Assembly (NCBI GenBank): GCA_009691685.1
Contig: SIAU01000001.1
Location: 1-64,000, forward strand
Direction: 5' to 3'
DNA length: 64,000 bases
From: Opitutales bacterium
GTDB lineage: Bacteria; Verrucomicrobiota; Verrucomicrobiia; Opitutales; UBA953
Positions 38,828 to 48,502 of the stretch are shown piece by piece (the first letter of the stretch is position 1; every line of letters begins with the position of its first letter). The position numbers and the translations under genes were made by a program. The notes below the pieces were generated by a model. The model saw only the letters and a list, made by a program, of their open reading frames with translations, was not told the origin of the DNA and searched no databases.

Positions 38828-41428
38828 TCAATCCGAAAACCCACCGACTTTAGATTCAAAGGCCACATGAGCATCTTTCAGTGTCACTTTGACCGATGAG
38901 CCATCCAAAATCTGCCCCGCTAAAATTTCTTTAGCCAGTGGGGTTTCAATTTCACGTTGGATAAATCGCCGTAACGGGCGAGCCCCATACACGGGATCCA
39001 ATCCACGATCAGCTAACCATTGCAGAACCTTTTTATCCAAGACTAATCGAATCCGTTTCGCTGCTAAACGAGCGTTGAGATCCTTAATTAACAATCCCGC
39101 AATGGCGGCGACCTCTTCAATACCTAACGAATGGAAGAGGACGACGTCATCGACGCGATTAAGAAATTCGGGGCGGAAGTGCTGACGCAAGTCAGTCATC
39201 ACCGACTCCCTCACATTCTCTGACATTTCGCCCATCCCGGCCGAAGCCGCGATGTGACGACTGCCAATATTCGAAGTCATAATAAAAATTGCATTTCGAC
39301 AATCGACCGTGCGGCCTTGCGAGTCCGTCAAGCGGCCATCATCTAAAACCTGTAATAAAATATTGAATACATCAGGGTGCGCTTTTTCAACTTCATCGAG
39401 TAAGACAACGCAGTAAGGGTGACGACGAATCGCTTCCGTGAGTTGTCCTCCATCTTCGTGACCCACATAACCGGGAGGTGCTCCCACTAAACGAGATACC
39501 GCATGCTTCTCCATGTACTCCGACATATCGATGCGAATCATCGACTTTTCGTTGTCGAAGAGTTCGACCGCTAAGGCCTTAGCTAATTCTGTTTTACCCA
39601 CACCCGTGGGCCCAAGAAATATGAATGATCCCACGGGGCGGCGCGGGTCTTGCACACCCGCACGTGAACGTTGCACCGCATCTGCGACCGCTAAAACAGC
39701 TTCTTTTTGTCCAACGACCCGCTCTTGAAGATGGGCAGTGAGTTGCAAAAGTTTCTCGCGTTCGGAGGCCAGTAGTCGAGTGATTGGTACGCCCGTCCAC
39801 CGCGCTACGACTTCAGCAATTTCTTCTGGCGTTACAACTTCCCTAAACAGACCCGTGCCGGTTTTGGCAGACTGCTCAAGCGTCGCGACATCTTTTTCTA
39901 ATTGAGGAATACGGCCGTGGCGGAGTGCCGCCATCGTATTAAGATCATTTTTTCTTTCTGCATCAGTCATCTCACGACGGGCAATATCCAGTTGTTCGCG
40001 AGCGGCCCGTACCTTGGTCACTGCAGCTTTATCGGACTCCCAGCGATTACGCATCAGCCGTTGAGACTCACCCGCTTCAGCTAATTCTTTTTTCAGTCCA
40101 CCTAAGCGAGCTTTTGAGGCGTCGTCTTTTTCATTTTTTAGCGCCGATTCTTCAACCTCTAGTCTTAAGACATTTCGATTTATAACATCTAATTCAGCGG
40201 GTACGCTGTCGATTTCCGTACGAATCTGGGCACAGGCTTCATCAACTAAATCAATCGCTTTATCCGGTAAAAATCGCGATGTAATGTAGCGATCGGATAA
40301 GACGGCCGCTTCGACCAAAGCAGCGTCTTCGATTTTCACACCGTGGTGAACTTCAAAGCGTTCTTTTAATCCACGTAAAATTGAAACCGTATCGGGCACA
40401 CTCGGAGGCTCGACCATGACTTGTTGGAAGCGACGTTCCAGAGCCGCATCTTTTTCCACGTGCTGACGAAACTCATCCAGCGTCGTCGCTCCGATACAGT
40501 GCAATTCTCCGCGAGCCAACATCGGCTTAAGCAAGTTCGCCGCATCCATCGCACCATCCGCTTTTCCGGCGCCTACTAACGTATGCATTTCGTCGATAAA
40601 AAGAAGAATGCCTCCTTCGGCTGATTTCACTTCTGCTAAAACAGCTTTGAGGCGCTCTTCAAATTCACCGCGATATTTAGCACCCGCCAGAAGCGATCCC
40701 ATGTCTAAAGAAAATATCACTTTGTTTTTTAAGCCCTCGGGGACATCGCCACTAATAATACGTTGAGCCAGGCCTTCGACCACGGCGGTTTTACCGACGC
40801 CAGGTTCACCAATTAAAACGGGATTATTTTTGGTGCGACGAGAAAGAATGCGGATGACGCGACGGATTTCTTCATCTCGACCAATGACGGGATCCATTTT
40901 GCCTGAACTGGCCCGTTCGGTTAGATTAATACCGTATTTACAGAGTGCTTCGTAGGTGGCTTCGGGATTCGCGGTGGTCACGCGCTGCGATCCACGGACG
41001 GCTTTTAGAGCAGTCATGATGGCAGCTTTGCCAAAATTAATTTCTTTGAAAATCGGACTCAAAGATGATGATTCGGCCAAAGCCAACAGGACGTGTTCAG
41101 CGGAAACATAATCATCTTTCATCGTCGCAGCCTCTTCTTTGGCTTTTAATAAAACCGATTGGGATTCCGTAGATAATCCAGGCTGAGCATTGGGCTGAGC
41201 CAATTTGGGCTGACGGGCTAAAATCCCAGCCAAGGCCGAGAGGATGGTCTTTTCTTCTTTATTGGCGCGACGTAAGAGAGCCGAGACAACCCCACCCTCT
41301 TGAGCCATGAGACTAAAAAGGATGTGGGCGGGTTCGATGGCAGCGTGTCGACGTTGGACGACATCACTCTGTGAGAGTTGTAAAGCTTCCGTAGTTTTAT
41401 CCGTCAAATTTCCGTAGGGTGTGCTCAT
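38828..41428 (-). CDS. clpB: ATP-dependent disaggregase ClpB; start reassigned to 41428
   Basis: Clp_N repeats; [37 protein letters not shown]; central coiled coil. Confidence 0.97.
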   Translation of the reverse strand: MSTPYGNLTDKTTEALQLSQSDVVQRRHAAIEPAHILFSLMAQEGGVVSALLRRANKEEKTILSALAGILARQPKLAQPNAQPGLSTESQSVLLKAKEEAATMKDDYVSAEHVLLALAESSSLSPIFKEINFGKAAIMTALKAVRGSQRVTTANPEATYEALCKYGINLTERASSGKMDPVIGRDEEIRRVIRILSRRTKNNPVLIGEPGVGKTAVVEGLAQRIISGDVPEGLKNKVIFSLDMGSLLAGAKYRGEFEERLKAVLAEVKSAEGGILLFIDEMHTLVGAGKADGAMDAANLLKPMLARGELHCIGATTLDEFRQHVEKDAALERRFQQVMVEPPSVPDTVSILRGLKERFEVHHGVKIEDAALVEAAVLSDRYITSRFLPDKAIDLVDEACAQIRTEIDSVPAELDVINRNVLRLEVEESALKNEKDDASKARLGGLKKELAEAGESQRLMRNRWESDKAAVTKVRAAREQLDIARREMTDAERKNDLNTMAALRHGRIPQLEKDVATLEQSAKTGTGLFREVVTPEEIAEVVARWTGVPITRLLASEREKLLQLTAHLQERVVGQKEAVLAVADAVQRSRAGVQDPRRPVGSFIFLGPTGVGKTELAKALAVELFDNEKSMIRIDMSEYMEKHAVSRLVGAPPGYVGHEDGGQLTEAIRRHPYCVVLLDEVEKAHPDVFNILLQVLDDGRLTDSQGRTVDCRNAIFIMTSNIGSRHIAASAGMGEMSENVRESVMTDLRQHFRPEFLNRVDDVVLFHSLGIEEVAAIAGLLIKDLNARLAAKRIRLVLDKKVLQWLADRGLDPVYGARPLRRFIQREIETPLAKEILAGQILDGSSVKVTLKDAHVAFESKVGGFSD

Positions 41429-41536
41429 ATAAATAAAACTATGCACTAATTAGACCAATCAACTGACTATCAGTTTGTCCTTAATTTTTTGGGTGTAAAC
41501 GCATATAATTGATTAATTAAGAATCCGCTGTGTCAA

Positions 41537-41563
41537 ACGAGGGTGACAGCCCGTCACCCTCGT
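41537..41563. promoter_or_regulatory. Perfect 11-bp-arm inverted repeat with 5-nt loop in the clpB / SirB1-family divergent region
   Basis: ACGAGGGTGAC agccc GTCACCCTCGT. Confidence 0.7.
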
Positions 41564-41634
41564 GACGAGTTGTCGCAAACCTGCCCAAGAGTCGTGTATT
41601 GCGAAATCGCTCACGCTTTGATACATTAAATCGA

Positions 41635-42471
41635 ATGAAGCCGACGAAGCAACTTGCTGTCCTTGAAAGGTTGCTCGACGACCCTTCACCCGTGGTGCGT
41701 GAAGCGGTGATTAATGAAATTAAAGCCGCGGGCGATGAAGGGTTACTCTGGCTCGAAGTTCTTACTAAAAATAAAAATTTAGCGAGTCACGCCAAGTCAC
41801 TCCTCTCCAATTTACGTACATCGGAATTAGCTACGCGTAACTTCATCGAACATATTAAAGGCGGCATCCAAGATCTAGAAGAAGCCTGTTTACTTTTCGA
41901 ACGCGTTATTCACCCCACCCTGGCCGACAAAGCTTACGACGAGGAACTGGATCATTTGGCCGACCGGACTAGACAACTCATTACCGAGCCCGTCACGGTG
42001 CAGGATAAGTGTCGCATACTCTGTCGTGTGATTTTCGGAGAAGAAGGCTATCGCGGTGCCCAAGAATCTTTCTCTAAGCCCGACTCATCACTTCTTTCGA
42101 CCGTCATTAAATCGCACCGCGGTATTCCGATTTCACTTTGTCTCATCTTCTTACTCGTCGCCCAGCGCCTCGGTCTCCCCGTCCAACCGGTTGGCCTACC
42201 TGGACGATTCATGGTCGGCATTTTTAAAAATAATAATCCTGTTTTTATCGATTGCTATGAAGGCGGAACCTTTCGAACTCGTTCGGAAATTCAGTTAATG
42301 TTGCTCAATAATCATCTGCCCGCCGACGATGCCTTCTTGAAGCCCATTAGCGCCGAACAAACGATTGCTCGCTGTTGTCGAAACCTAGTCTCACAGTTTG
42401 AGGCCAACGGGGATGATAAAAACAGTCGTCTCTTCCTGAGCTTTGTAAATATTATCGAAAGTCGCACTTAA
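41635..42471 (+). CDS. SirB1-family / transglutaminase-like protein
   Basis: LLSTVIKSHRGIPISLCLIFLLVAQRLGLPVQPVGLPGRFMVG; FIDCYEGGTF. Confidence 0.88.
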   Translation: MKPTKQLAVLERLLDDPSPVVREAVINEIKAAGDEGLLWLEVLTKNKNLASHAKSLLSNLRTSELATRNFIEHIKGGIQDLEEACLLFERVIHPTLADKAYDEELDHLADRTRQLITEPVTVQDKCRILCRVIFGEEGYRGAQESFSKPDSSLLSTVIKSHRGIPISLCLIFLLVAQRLGLPVQPVGLPGRFMVGIFKNNNPVFIDCYEGGTFRTRSEIQLMLLNNHLPADDAFLKPISAEQTIARCCRNLVSQFEANGDDKNSRLFLSFVNIIESRT

Positions 42472-42480
42472 TTTATCCAC

Positions 42481-43359
42481 GTGGAAAATAGCATTACATT
42501 AAAAGAAATTTTGAGCAGGGACTTTCCACATCCCTGCTTAGCGGTGCTCGGCGATCCCATCAGCCATTCGCTGAGTCCAGCGATGCACCATGCCGCACTC
42601 CAAGCGCTGGCCCCCCATCATCCTCAACTCTCACTAGTTAAATATTTAAGACTGCATATTAAATCTGAAGAACTCGCTCAAGCACTCACAGTGCTGCGGT
42701 CGAAAAATTTTATCGGACTCAACTTAACTGTTCCGCATAAAATTGCGGCGTTGGGTTTAGTGAAGAGCTTATCACCCGAAGCCAAAAAAGCTGAATCGGT
42801 TAACACCTTAGTGCCCACGCCAGACGGCTGGGCTGGACATACCACTGATGGACAAGGTTTTCTCGAAGCGCTGAAGGAATACTCTGGCAGTGGCGTAGAA
42901 AAAAAAGAAGTCATGATTCTTGGAGCCGGTGGAGCGTCCCGCGCGATTGCAGCGGCGTGTGTTCAGGCTAACTGTCGTAGCTTGACGATTGCCAACCGCG
43001 ATATCACCAAAGCTGAAAACTTAGTTAAGGCTTTAAACGACCCCAGAGTTTCTGCGGTTGGCCTAAAAGAAATCGGCACCATTCAATCAGGTACGATTAT
43101 CGTAAACTGCACCACCCTGGGTCTTAAGCCCGACGATGAATTACCTTTAGCCGAATCATTTTTAAAGAATGCCGGATTTATTTTTGATACTACTTACGGT
43201 GCTCATAAAACATCCTTAATCAAAACAGCCAATAAACTGGGGGTTAAATCTTGTGATGGCCGATCGATGCTACGCTGGCAGGGCGCACTCGCGTTTAAAC
43301 TTTGGACGGGTATTACTCCGCCCCACGAACCCATGCGCATTGCGCTCGGAGAAAAATAA
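42481..43359 (+). CDS. aroE: Shikimate dehydrogenase
   Basis: AVLGDPISHSLSPAMHHAAL; GLNLTVPHKIAAL; MILGAGGASRAIAAACVQ. Confidence 0.96.
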   Translation: MENSITLKEILSRDFPHPCLAVLGDPISHSLSPAMHHAALQALAPHHPQLSLVKYLRLHIKSEELAQALTVLRSKNFIGLNLTVPHKIAALGLVKSLSPEAKKAESVNTLVPTPDGWAGHTTDGQGFLEALKEYSGSGVEKKEVMILGAGGASRAIAAACVQANCRSLTIANRDITKAENLVKALNDPRVSAVGLKEIGTIQSGTIIVNCTTLGLKPDDELPLAESFLKNAGFIFDTTYGAHKTSLIKTANKLGVKSCDGRSMLRWQGALAFKLWTGITPPHEPMRIALGEK

Positions 43360-43360
43360 T

Positions 43361-44215
43361 ATGAACCTCATTGATTTCCAAATTTTTATGGCCCTCCATC
43401 CGAACATCACTGCCGTTTTTATCGGAGCCATCGGCGCCTGTGTCGGAAGTTTTTTAAATGTCTGCATTCATCGTCTGCCCAAAGGTGAATCGATTATCAG
43501 TCCACCCTCGCATTGTGCCTGCGGACAAAGAATACCTGTCTGGTTTAATGTACCATTGTTCGGTTGGCTGCTGCTCCGAGGTTGGGCCAAATGCTGCGGA
43601 GCAACGATTTCAGTACAGTATCCTCTCGTTGAATTAATCACCGCCCTACTTTTTGTAACGGCTTTTCTGATTCTTTCTCCAGTAAAAGCCGCCATCGGTT
43701 GCGTCTTTCTTTCTCTGTTAATTATTTTAGCGGGATGCGACATGCAGGACATGCTTGTGCCCGACGCGCCTAATTTTTTATTAGTGGGACTCGGACTATT
43801 CTTTTCCGTTGTCGCTCCATCACTCCACGGCGAAACTACTTCCGGACTTGAAATCATAAATCGGATAAATTCGGTGACCGACTCACTCGTCGGGATTGCG
43901 GTCGGCACGGCACTCGTTTGGTGGATTCGAACCATCGCCAGCGTTATCATGGGTCAAGAGGCCATGGGAGAAGCAGACATCATTCTCTGTGCTGGTGTGG
44001 GTGCCTTCTGCGGATGGGAAGGCGCACTATTTTGTTTGTTCGGTGGATCAGTCATCGGCGTTATCATTAAATTGCCGTCTGTTTTAGCCCTCTTTGGGCC
44101 CAAAAAAGAGTCCGAAAGCGTCCCATTTGTGCCGAGTATGGCTATTGCGGCAGCACTTTGGTTCTTTCGGGGTCCTGAATTAATCACCGCTTGGCATTTG
44201 TGGGTAAATTCTTGA
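43361..44215 (+). CDS. pilD: Prepilin peptidase (A24); start reassigned to 43361
   Basis: GACVGSFLNVCIHRLPKGESIISPPSHCACGQRIPVWFNVPLFGWLLLRGWAKCCGA; MGEADIILCAGVGAFCGWEGA. Confidence 0.93.
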   Translation: MNLIDFQIFMALHPNITAVFIGAIGACVGSFLNVCIHRLPKGESIISPPSHCACGQRIPVWFNVPLFGWLLLRGWAKCCGATISVQYPLVELITALLFVTAFLILSPVKAAIGCVFLSLLIILAGCDMQDMLVPDAPNFLLVGLGLFFSVVAPSLHGETTSGLEIINRINSVTDSLVGIAVGTALVWWIRTIASVIMGQEAMGEADIILCAGVGAFCGWEGALFCLFGGSVIGVIIKLPSVLALFGPKKESESVPFVPSMAIAAALWFFRGPELITAWHLWVNS

Positions 44216-44267
44216 GGTTTCTGGCTTGTCTACCCGCCCAAGGTTACCCCAAATAAGACACACCCCT

Positions 44268-44531
44268 ATGAAGCAAATCGCTCTTTTAACTCTCGTCGCC
44301 TCTGCCGCTATGGTTGGTTGCAGTAGCTATGATACTCCTAACCACGGAAAAAACGTGTCCATGGAACCCGCTCATAATTTCCTCGGCATTGTTAAAGTAG
44401 AACCCGGCTCGTACTCAGCCATCCATAGTTCTACCGTTCGTTTAAAAACGGATGACTTCTACTCTCGTCGGGCCAATTCGGGCGACCGCGTCACACTTCT
44501 TTGGGGTGCCATCACCCTGACCGATTACTAA
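44268..44531 (+). CDS. Small predicted lipoprotein of unknown function
   Basis: Lipobox MKQIALLTLVASAAMVGC|SSYD; 87 aa; start reassigned to 44268. Confidence 0.75.
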   Translation: MKQIALLTLVASAAMVGCSSYDTPNHGKNVSMEPAHNFLGIVKVEPGSYSAIHSSTVRLKTDDFYSRRANSGDRVTLLWGAITLTDY

Positions 44532-44553
44532 ATCGGCAAAGTGTCCTCTTGCA

Positions 44554-44575
44554 GAAGCCCCGATTTCGGGGCTTC
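44554..44575 (+). terminator. Strong hairpin downstream of the small lipoprotein gene; weak T tract
   Basis: GAAGCCCCGatttCGGGGCTTC. Confidence 0.7.
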
Positions 44576-44590
44576 TTCATTGATAGGAAA

Positions 44591-46258
44591 ATGAACGACC
44601 CGAGCAGCAATGTCGCCAGACACCTTCGCCATGCCGCGCTGAACAACCCCCAGGCGATTGCGACGCTATCACCTCTCTCCGTTAACGAAGATGGCCGAGT
44701 GATTCACGACTGGTGTTCGTTTTTAAAACTCGATCAAGAAAGCGATGCAGCGGCACGAATTTTTCACGCGGAAGGTATCACCGCAGGCACCCGCACGTTA
44801 CTCGCCGTGCGCCCAGGACATGACCTTATCGTGTGCATGTTTGGACTTCTAAAATTGGGAGCCATTCCCATCGCTATCGATCCCGGTATGGGCTGGAAAA
44901 AAATGTTACCGTGCATCGAGAACACCACTCCCACCGCACTCGTTGCGCAGTCTAAACCTTTTTATTTAAGCTATCTTCCATTCAAAGCATTTAAGTCACT
45001 CCACTGCCGCATTAAAGTGGGCGGACGTTCCTGGAATAAATTACTGAGCGACTGTTCAACCTCCACGGTCCGAACCCTCGAACCAGTCACCGCCTCCAGC
45101 CTCGCCGCGATTGTTTTTACTTCTGGTTCAACGGGAACACCTAAAGGTGTGCGTTACACGCATGGCATGTTCGATGCACAAATTTCCCTGATTCGTAAAA
45201 CCTATCAAATTCAACCCGGTGAAGTCGATATGGCGATGCTTCCCGTGTTTGGATTATTTAATCCTGCTCTCGGCGTCACCACCGTCACCCCACTGCTCGA
45301 TCCCTCTCGTCCGGCCGATGCTAATCCCGCACTGCTTGTCTCCGCATTGCTCTCCGAAAAAGTAACTTCATCGTTCGGATCGCCCGCCATTTGGGGAAAA
45401 ATCTCCCAGTACTGCGAAACCCAAAAAATTAGCCTGCCATTATTAAAACGACTTTTAATTGCCGGTGCACCGGTGCCGATTCCGCTCTTAAAACAACTGA
45501 AAAAAATCGCGCCGCATTGCCAAATTCACACTCCCTACGGCGCCACCGAATGCCTGCCGGTGTCGAGCATCGAGTCGAACGAAATTCTTAACGAAACTTT
45601 TGCCGAAACATTACGCGGACAAGGAACCTGCGTCGGCAAACCCGTGGCGTCGGTAAAAGTTAAAATTATACAAGAGACGAGCGACGTCATTCGGAATCTT
45701 AGCGATGCTACCGTTTACGCGCCTAATACAATCGGAGAAATCATGGTCACTGGGCCGAGCGTCACGCATGCCTACGATCATAATCCTGAAGCCACGTTGC
45801 GGACAAAAATAAACGGTGAGGCCGAGCTCTGGCATCGCATGGGTGATTTAGGAAGATTGGATTACGACGGACGACTCTGGTTCCATGGTCGCTGCATCGA
45901 AAAAGTAATCACCGCGAAAAGTATTCTGACCACTGAATCGGTTGAGCCTGCATTCCAACAACATCGTGACGTGGCGCGTTGCGCTCTCATTGGCATTGGC
46001 AATGCCTCTAATCAAATCCCGGTTTTAGTCGTCGAACCCAAGCCCGATTGTTTTCCTGAGTCTCGTGGTGAAATCATAAAATTCACCGAAAGCCTCCGGG
46101 AAATCACTCGCCTACATCCCATCGCCAAACAGGTTAAAAGAATCGTGTTTCAAGAAAAACTTCCGGTCGACGTCAGACATAACGCCAAGATTCATCGACT
46201 ACAACTGACCCGTGAATGGAATCAAAAACTTCGCCGGGAAATCAAAAAACTTTCATGA
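44591..46258 (+). CDS. oleC: OleC-like AMP-dependent synthetase (putative beta-lactone synthetase)
   Basis: FTSGSTGTPKGVRYTHGMFDAQISLIRKTYQIQPGEVDMAMLPVFGLFNPALGVTTVTPLLDPSRPADANP; LIAGAPVPIPLLKQL; IHTPYGATECLPVSSIES. Confidence 0.85.
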   Translation: MNDPSSNVARHLRHAALNNPQAIATLSPLSVNEDGRVIHDWCSFLKLDQESDAAARIFHAEGITAGTRTLLAVRPGHDLIVCMFGLLKLGAIPIAIDPGMGWKKMLPCIENTTPTALVAQSKPFYLSYLPFKAFKSLHCRIKVGGRSWNKLLSDCSTSTVRTLEPVTASSLAAIVFTSGSTGTPKGVRYTHGMFDAQISLIRKTYQIQPGEVDMAMLPVFGLFNPALGVTTVTPLLDPSRPADANPALLVSALLSEKVTSSFGSPAIWGKISQYCETQKISLPLLKRLLIAGAPVPIPLLKQLKKIAPHCQIHTPYGATECLPVSSIESNEILNETFAETLRGQGTCVGKPVASVKVKIIQETSDVIRNLSDATVYAPNTIGEIMVTGPSVTHAYDHNPEATLRTKINGEAELWHRMGDLGRLDYDGRLWFHGRCIEKVITAKSILTTESVEPAFQQHRDVARCALIGIGNASNQIPVLVVEPKPDCFPESRGEIIKFTESLREITRLHPIAKQVKRIVFQEKLPVDVRHNAKIHRLQLTREWNQKLRREIKKLS

Positions 46259-47253
46259 AAAAAACCTGCGTACTAGTCACCGGCGGCGGCGGTTTCTTGG
46301 GCCAAGCCATCGTTGAGCGCTGTCTCTTGCGCGGTTACGAGGTGCGCGTCATTGGACGTCAACCCCTGCCGAAGTCCATCGCCGACCAAGTCGATTTTCG
46401 TCAAGGGAATCTGGCTGACCAGAAATTCGTGCAAGCTTCCGTTACCGGTTGTGATTATATTTTTCACGTCGCAGCCAAAGCGGGCATCTGGGGAAAATGG
46501 GAAGACTATGTCGAATCCAATATCACGGGCACGCATCATTTAATCACGGCGGCCCGAGTGCTTGAAGTTAAAGCCTTTGTTTACACGAGCACTCCGAGCG
46601 TCGTTTTTACGGGCGGATCTTTCAACGGTGCGAACGAGGAACTTCCCTATGGTAAGAATTGGCTCTGTGCTTATGCGGAAACCAAAGCCGCCGCCGAAAA
46701 AATAGTGTTAAAGGCGGCCTCACCCCATTTACGGGTCTGCGCATTGCGACCCCATTTAATCTGGGGCCCAGGCGATCATCATTTATTTCCAAGAATCATC
46801 GCGAGTGCACGCCGTGGAAAACTTAAAATCGTCGGCGATGGAAATAACAAAGTAGACGTGACGCACGTCGACACTGCAGCCAATGTTCACCTGCAAGCAC
46901 TTGATGCGCTGCTCGACGGAAATGCTAATGGTAAGGCTTATTTTATTTCACAAGGTACTCCCGTAAAACTTTGGGAATTTGTGAATCGTCTGCTCGTCGG
47001 TGCCGATATCCAACCCGTTACCCAAAGAATTTCGCTACGCAAAGCCTACTTCGTGGGTGCAGTTTTGGAAACAATCTGGTCGCTGTTTAAACTTAAAGGC
47101 GAGCCACCCATGACCCGATTTGTCGCAGTAGAATTAGCCAAGGATCATTGGTTCGATGTTTCGGCAGCACAAAAAGACTTAGGCTTAAAACCCTCACACA
47201 ATACCTGGACGGCTTTAGACGCCCTCGCCCTGACCTACCGTAAATCAAAATAA
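46255..47253 (+). CDS. oleD: OleD-like NAD(P)-dependent reductase (3-beta-HSD type extended SDR)
   Basis: LVTGGGGFLGQAIVERCLLRGYEVRVIGR; FHVAAKAGIWGKWEDYVESNITGT; start overlaps oleC stop by 4 nt. Confidence 0.85.
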   Translation: MKKTCVLVTGGGGFLGQAIVERCLLRGYEVRVIGRQPLPKSIADQVDFRQGNLADQKFVQASVTGCDYIFHVAAKAGIWGKWEDYVESNITGTHHLITAARVLEVKAFVYTSTPSVVFTGGSFNGANEELPYGKNWLCAYAETKAAAEKIVLKAASPHLRVCALRPHLIWGPGDHHLFPRIIASARRGKLKIVGDGNNKVDVTHVDTAANVHLQALDALLDGNANGKAYFISQGTPVKLWEFVNRLLVGADIQPVTQRISLRKAYFVGAVLETIWSLFKLKGEPPMTRFVAVELAKDHWFDVSAAQKDLGLKPSHNTWTALDALALTYRKSK

Positions 47254-47296
47254 GTCTAAGGCTTGCCCTTCTCGATAAATCACTCACCTCTCTCTC

Positions 47297-47737
47297 ATGA
47301 CTTTGACCGGACTTCAATCTGACAAAACCTTTGTAGTCTTGATGAAGACTTGGTTCGATCAAACGGATGGCCTCGGTATCTTGCACCACTCTCATTATGT
47401 TCTGCTGATGGAACGGGCTCAGAAAATCTTCTTCGTGAGTTTAATGGGCAAAGACACGATCGACCCCGCGGTCGCGCCCGATGTTTACGTAGTCGTCCGC
47501 GATTTACAGATTCAATACCTGCAACCGATTAAGCCTGAATGCGAAGTAAAAATCATTCAACGGGTTAAGAAAGTTCGCGCCGCTGGACTGACGGTTGATT
47601 TCGAATTTCGTAATACTGATTCAACGATTCTCTACGCCAAAGCTTCACGTACCGTTTGTCGCATGGACGGGCAGACGCATCAGCCAGCTGAATGGAGCGA
47701 CGAATTTAGGGCCAAGCACGAAGCCCTACTCGGTTAG
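47297..47737 (+). CDS. Acyl-CoA thioesterase, hotdog fold (4HBT/YbgC-like)
   Basis: WFDQTDGLGILHHSHYVLLMERAQKIFF; AGLTVDFEFRN. Confidence 0.85.
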   Translation: MTLTGLQSDKTFVVLMKTWFDQTDGLGILHHSHYVLLMERAQKIFFVSLMGKDTIDPAVAPDVYVVVRDLQIQYLQPIKPECEVKIIQRVKKVRAAGLTVDFEFRNTDSTILYAKASRTVCRMDGQTHQPAEWSDEFRAKHEALLG

Positions 47738-48357
47738 TTTTTTCTGAGTTCCAAACAGATTGGACAAGTTTTCCCATCGCAGCCGCGAGCGGTACAATAT
47801 TCTCTGCCGTAAAAAATGATTCTTAAGTGTAGTTTATTCCAATCTTTTTCCGGAAAAACTTTTTTGAGGTCACGTTCGACCTGTTCGACCGATTTACCGA
47901 CACTCAATTTCCATCTTTTGGCTAGACGGTGGATGTGCGTATCTACGGGGAAAGCGGGAACGCCGAAAGCCTGAGCCATCACGACGGAGGCAGTTTTATG
48001 TCCGACGCCTGGCAATTCCTCTAACTCTTCAAAAGTCTGCGGCACCTGCCCTTGATGCTTTTCGACAATCAATTTAGCCAGACCCACAAGTGCTTTCGAT
48101 TTCTGCGGGGCCAGGCCCAACTGACGGATGACTTGGTGGACCTGTTCAATCTTAAGGGTGGCCATTTTTTGAGGGTTGGAAGCCAAGCGGAAAAGGGCCG
48201 GCGTTACTTCGTTCACCTTTTTGTCGGTACACTGGGCGGATAAGACTACCGCAACTAGCAAAGTAAAGGCGTCGGTGTGATCCAACGGGATGGGGGTTTC
48301 CGGATAGAGTTTAGCCAGGTTTTTGGCCACATAGTTGGCTCGCTCTAAACGGGTCAT
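47734..48357 (-). CDS. nth: Endonuclease III
   Basis: VVLSAQCTDKKVNEVTPALF; LEELPGVGHKTASVVMAQAFGVPAFPVDTHIHRLAKRW; C-terminal Fe-S cysteines CTARGCDGKTCPIC. Confidence 0.95.
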   Translation of the reverse strand: MTRLERANYVAKNLAKLYPETPIPLDHTDAFTLLVAVVLSAQCTDKKVNEVTPALFRLASNPQKMATLKIEQVHQVIRQLGLAPQKSKALVGLAKLIVEKHQGQVPQTFEELEELPGVGHKTASVVMAQAFGVPAFPVDTHIHRLAKRWKLSVGKSVEQVERDLKKVFPEKDWNKLHLRIIFYGREYCTARGCDGKTCPICLELRKN

Positions 48358-48502
48358 AATTAAGCCGTAATCCAAAATTACCCCAAAAGCAAACCAGGTG
48401 TTGAGGACCCCCGATACTTATGACCACCCCAGACTTATCTTATAATAAAAAATAATTGAACTGTATATTTGCCGAGCAGGCGGTTCGTTTACACTTTCAG
48501 TC

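Noticed and set aside
48376-48502. Possible glycine riboswitch upstream of gcvP
   Set aside because: The 127-bp gap shows no recognisable glycine aptamer core, and the nth promoter must share it.
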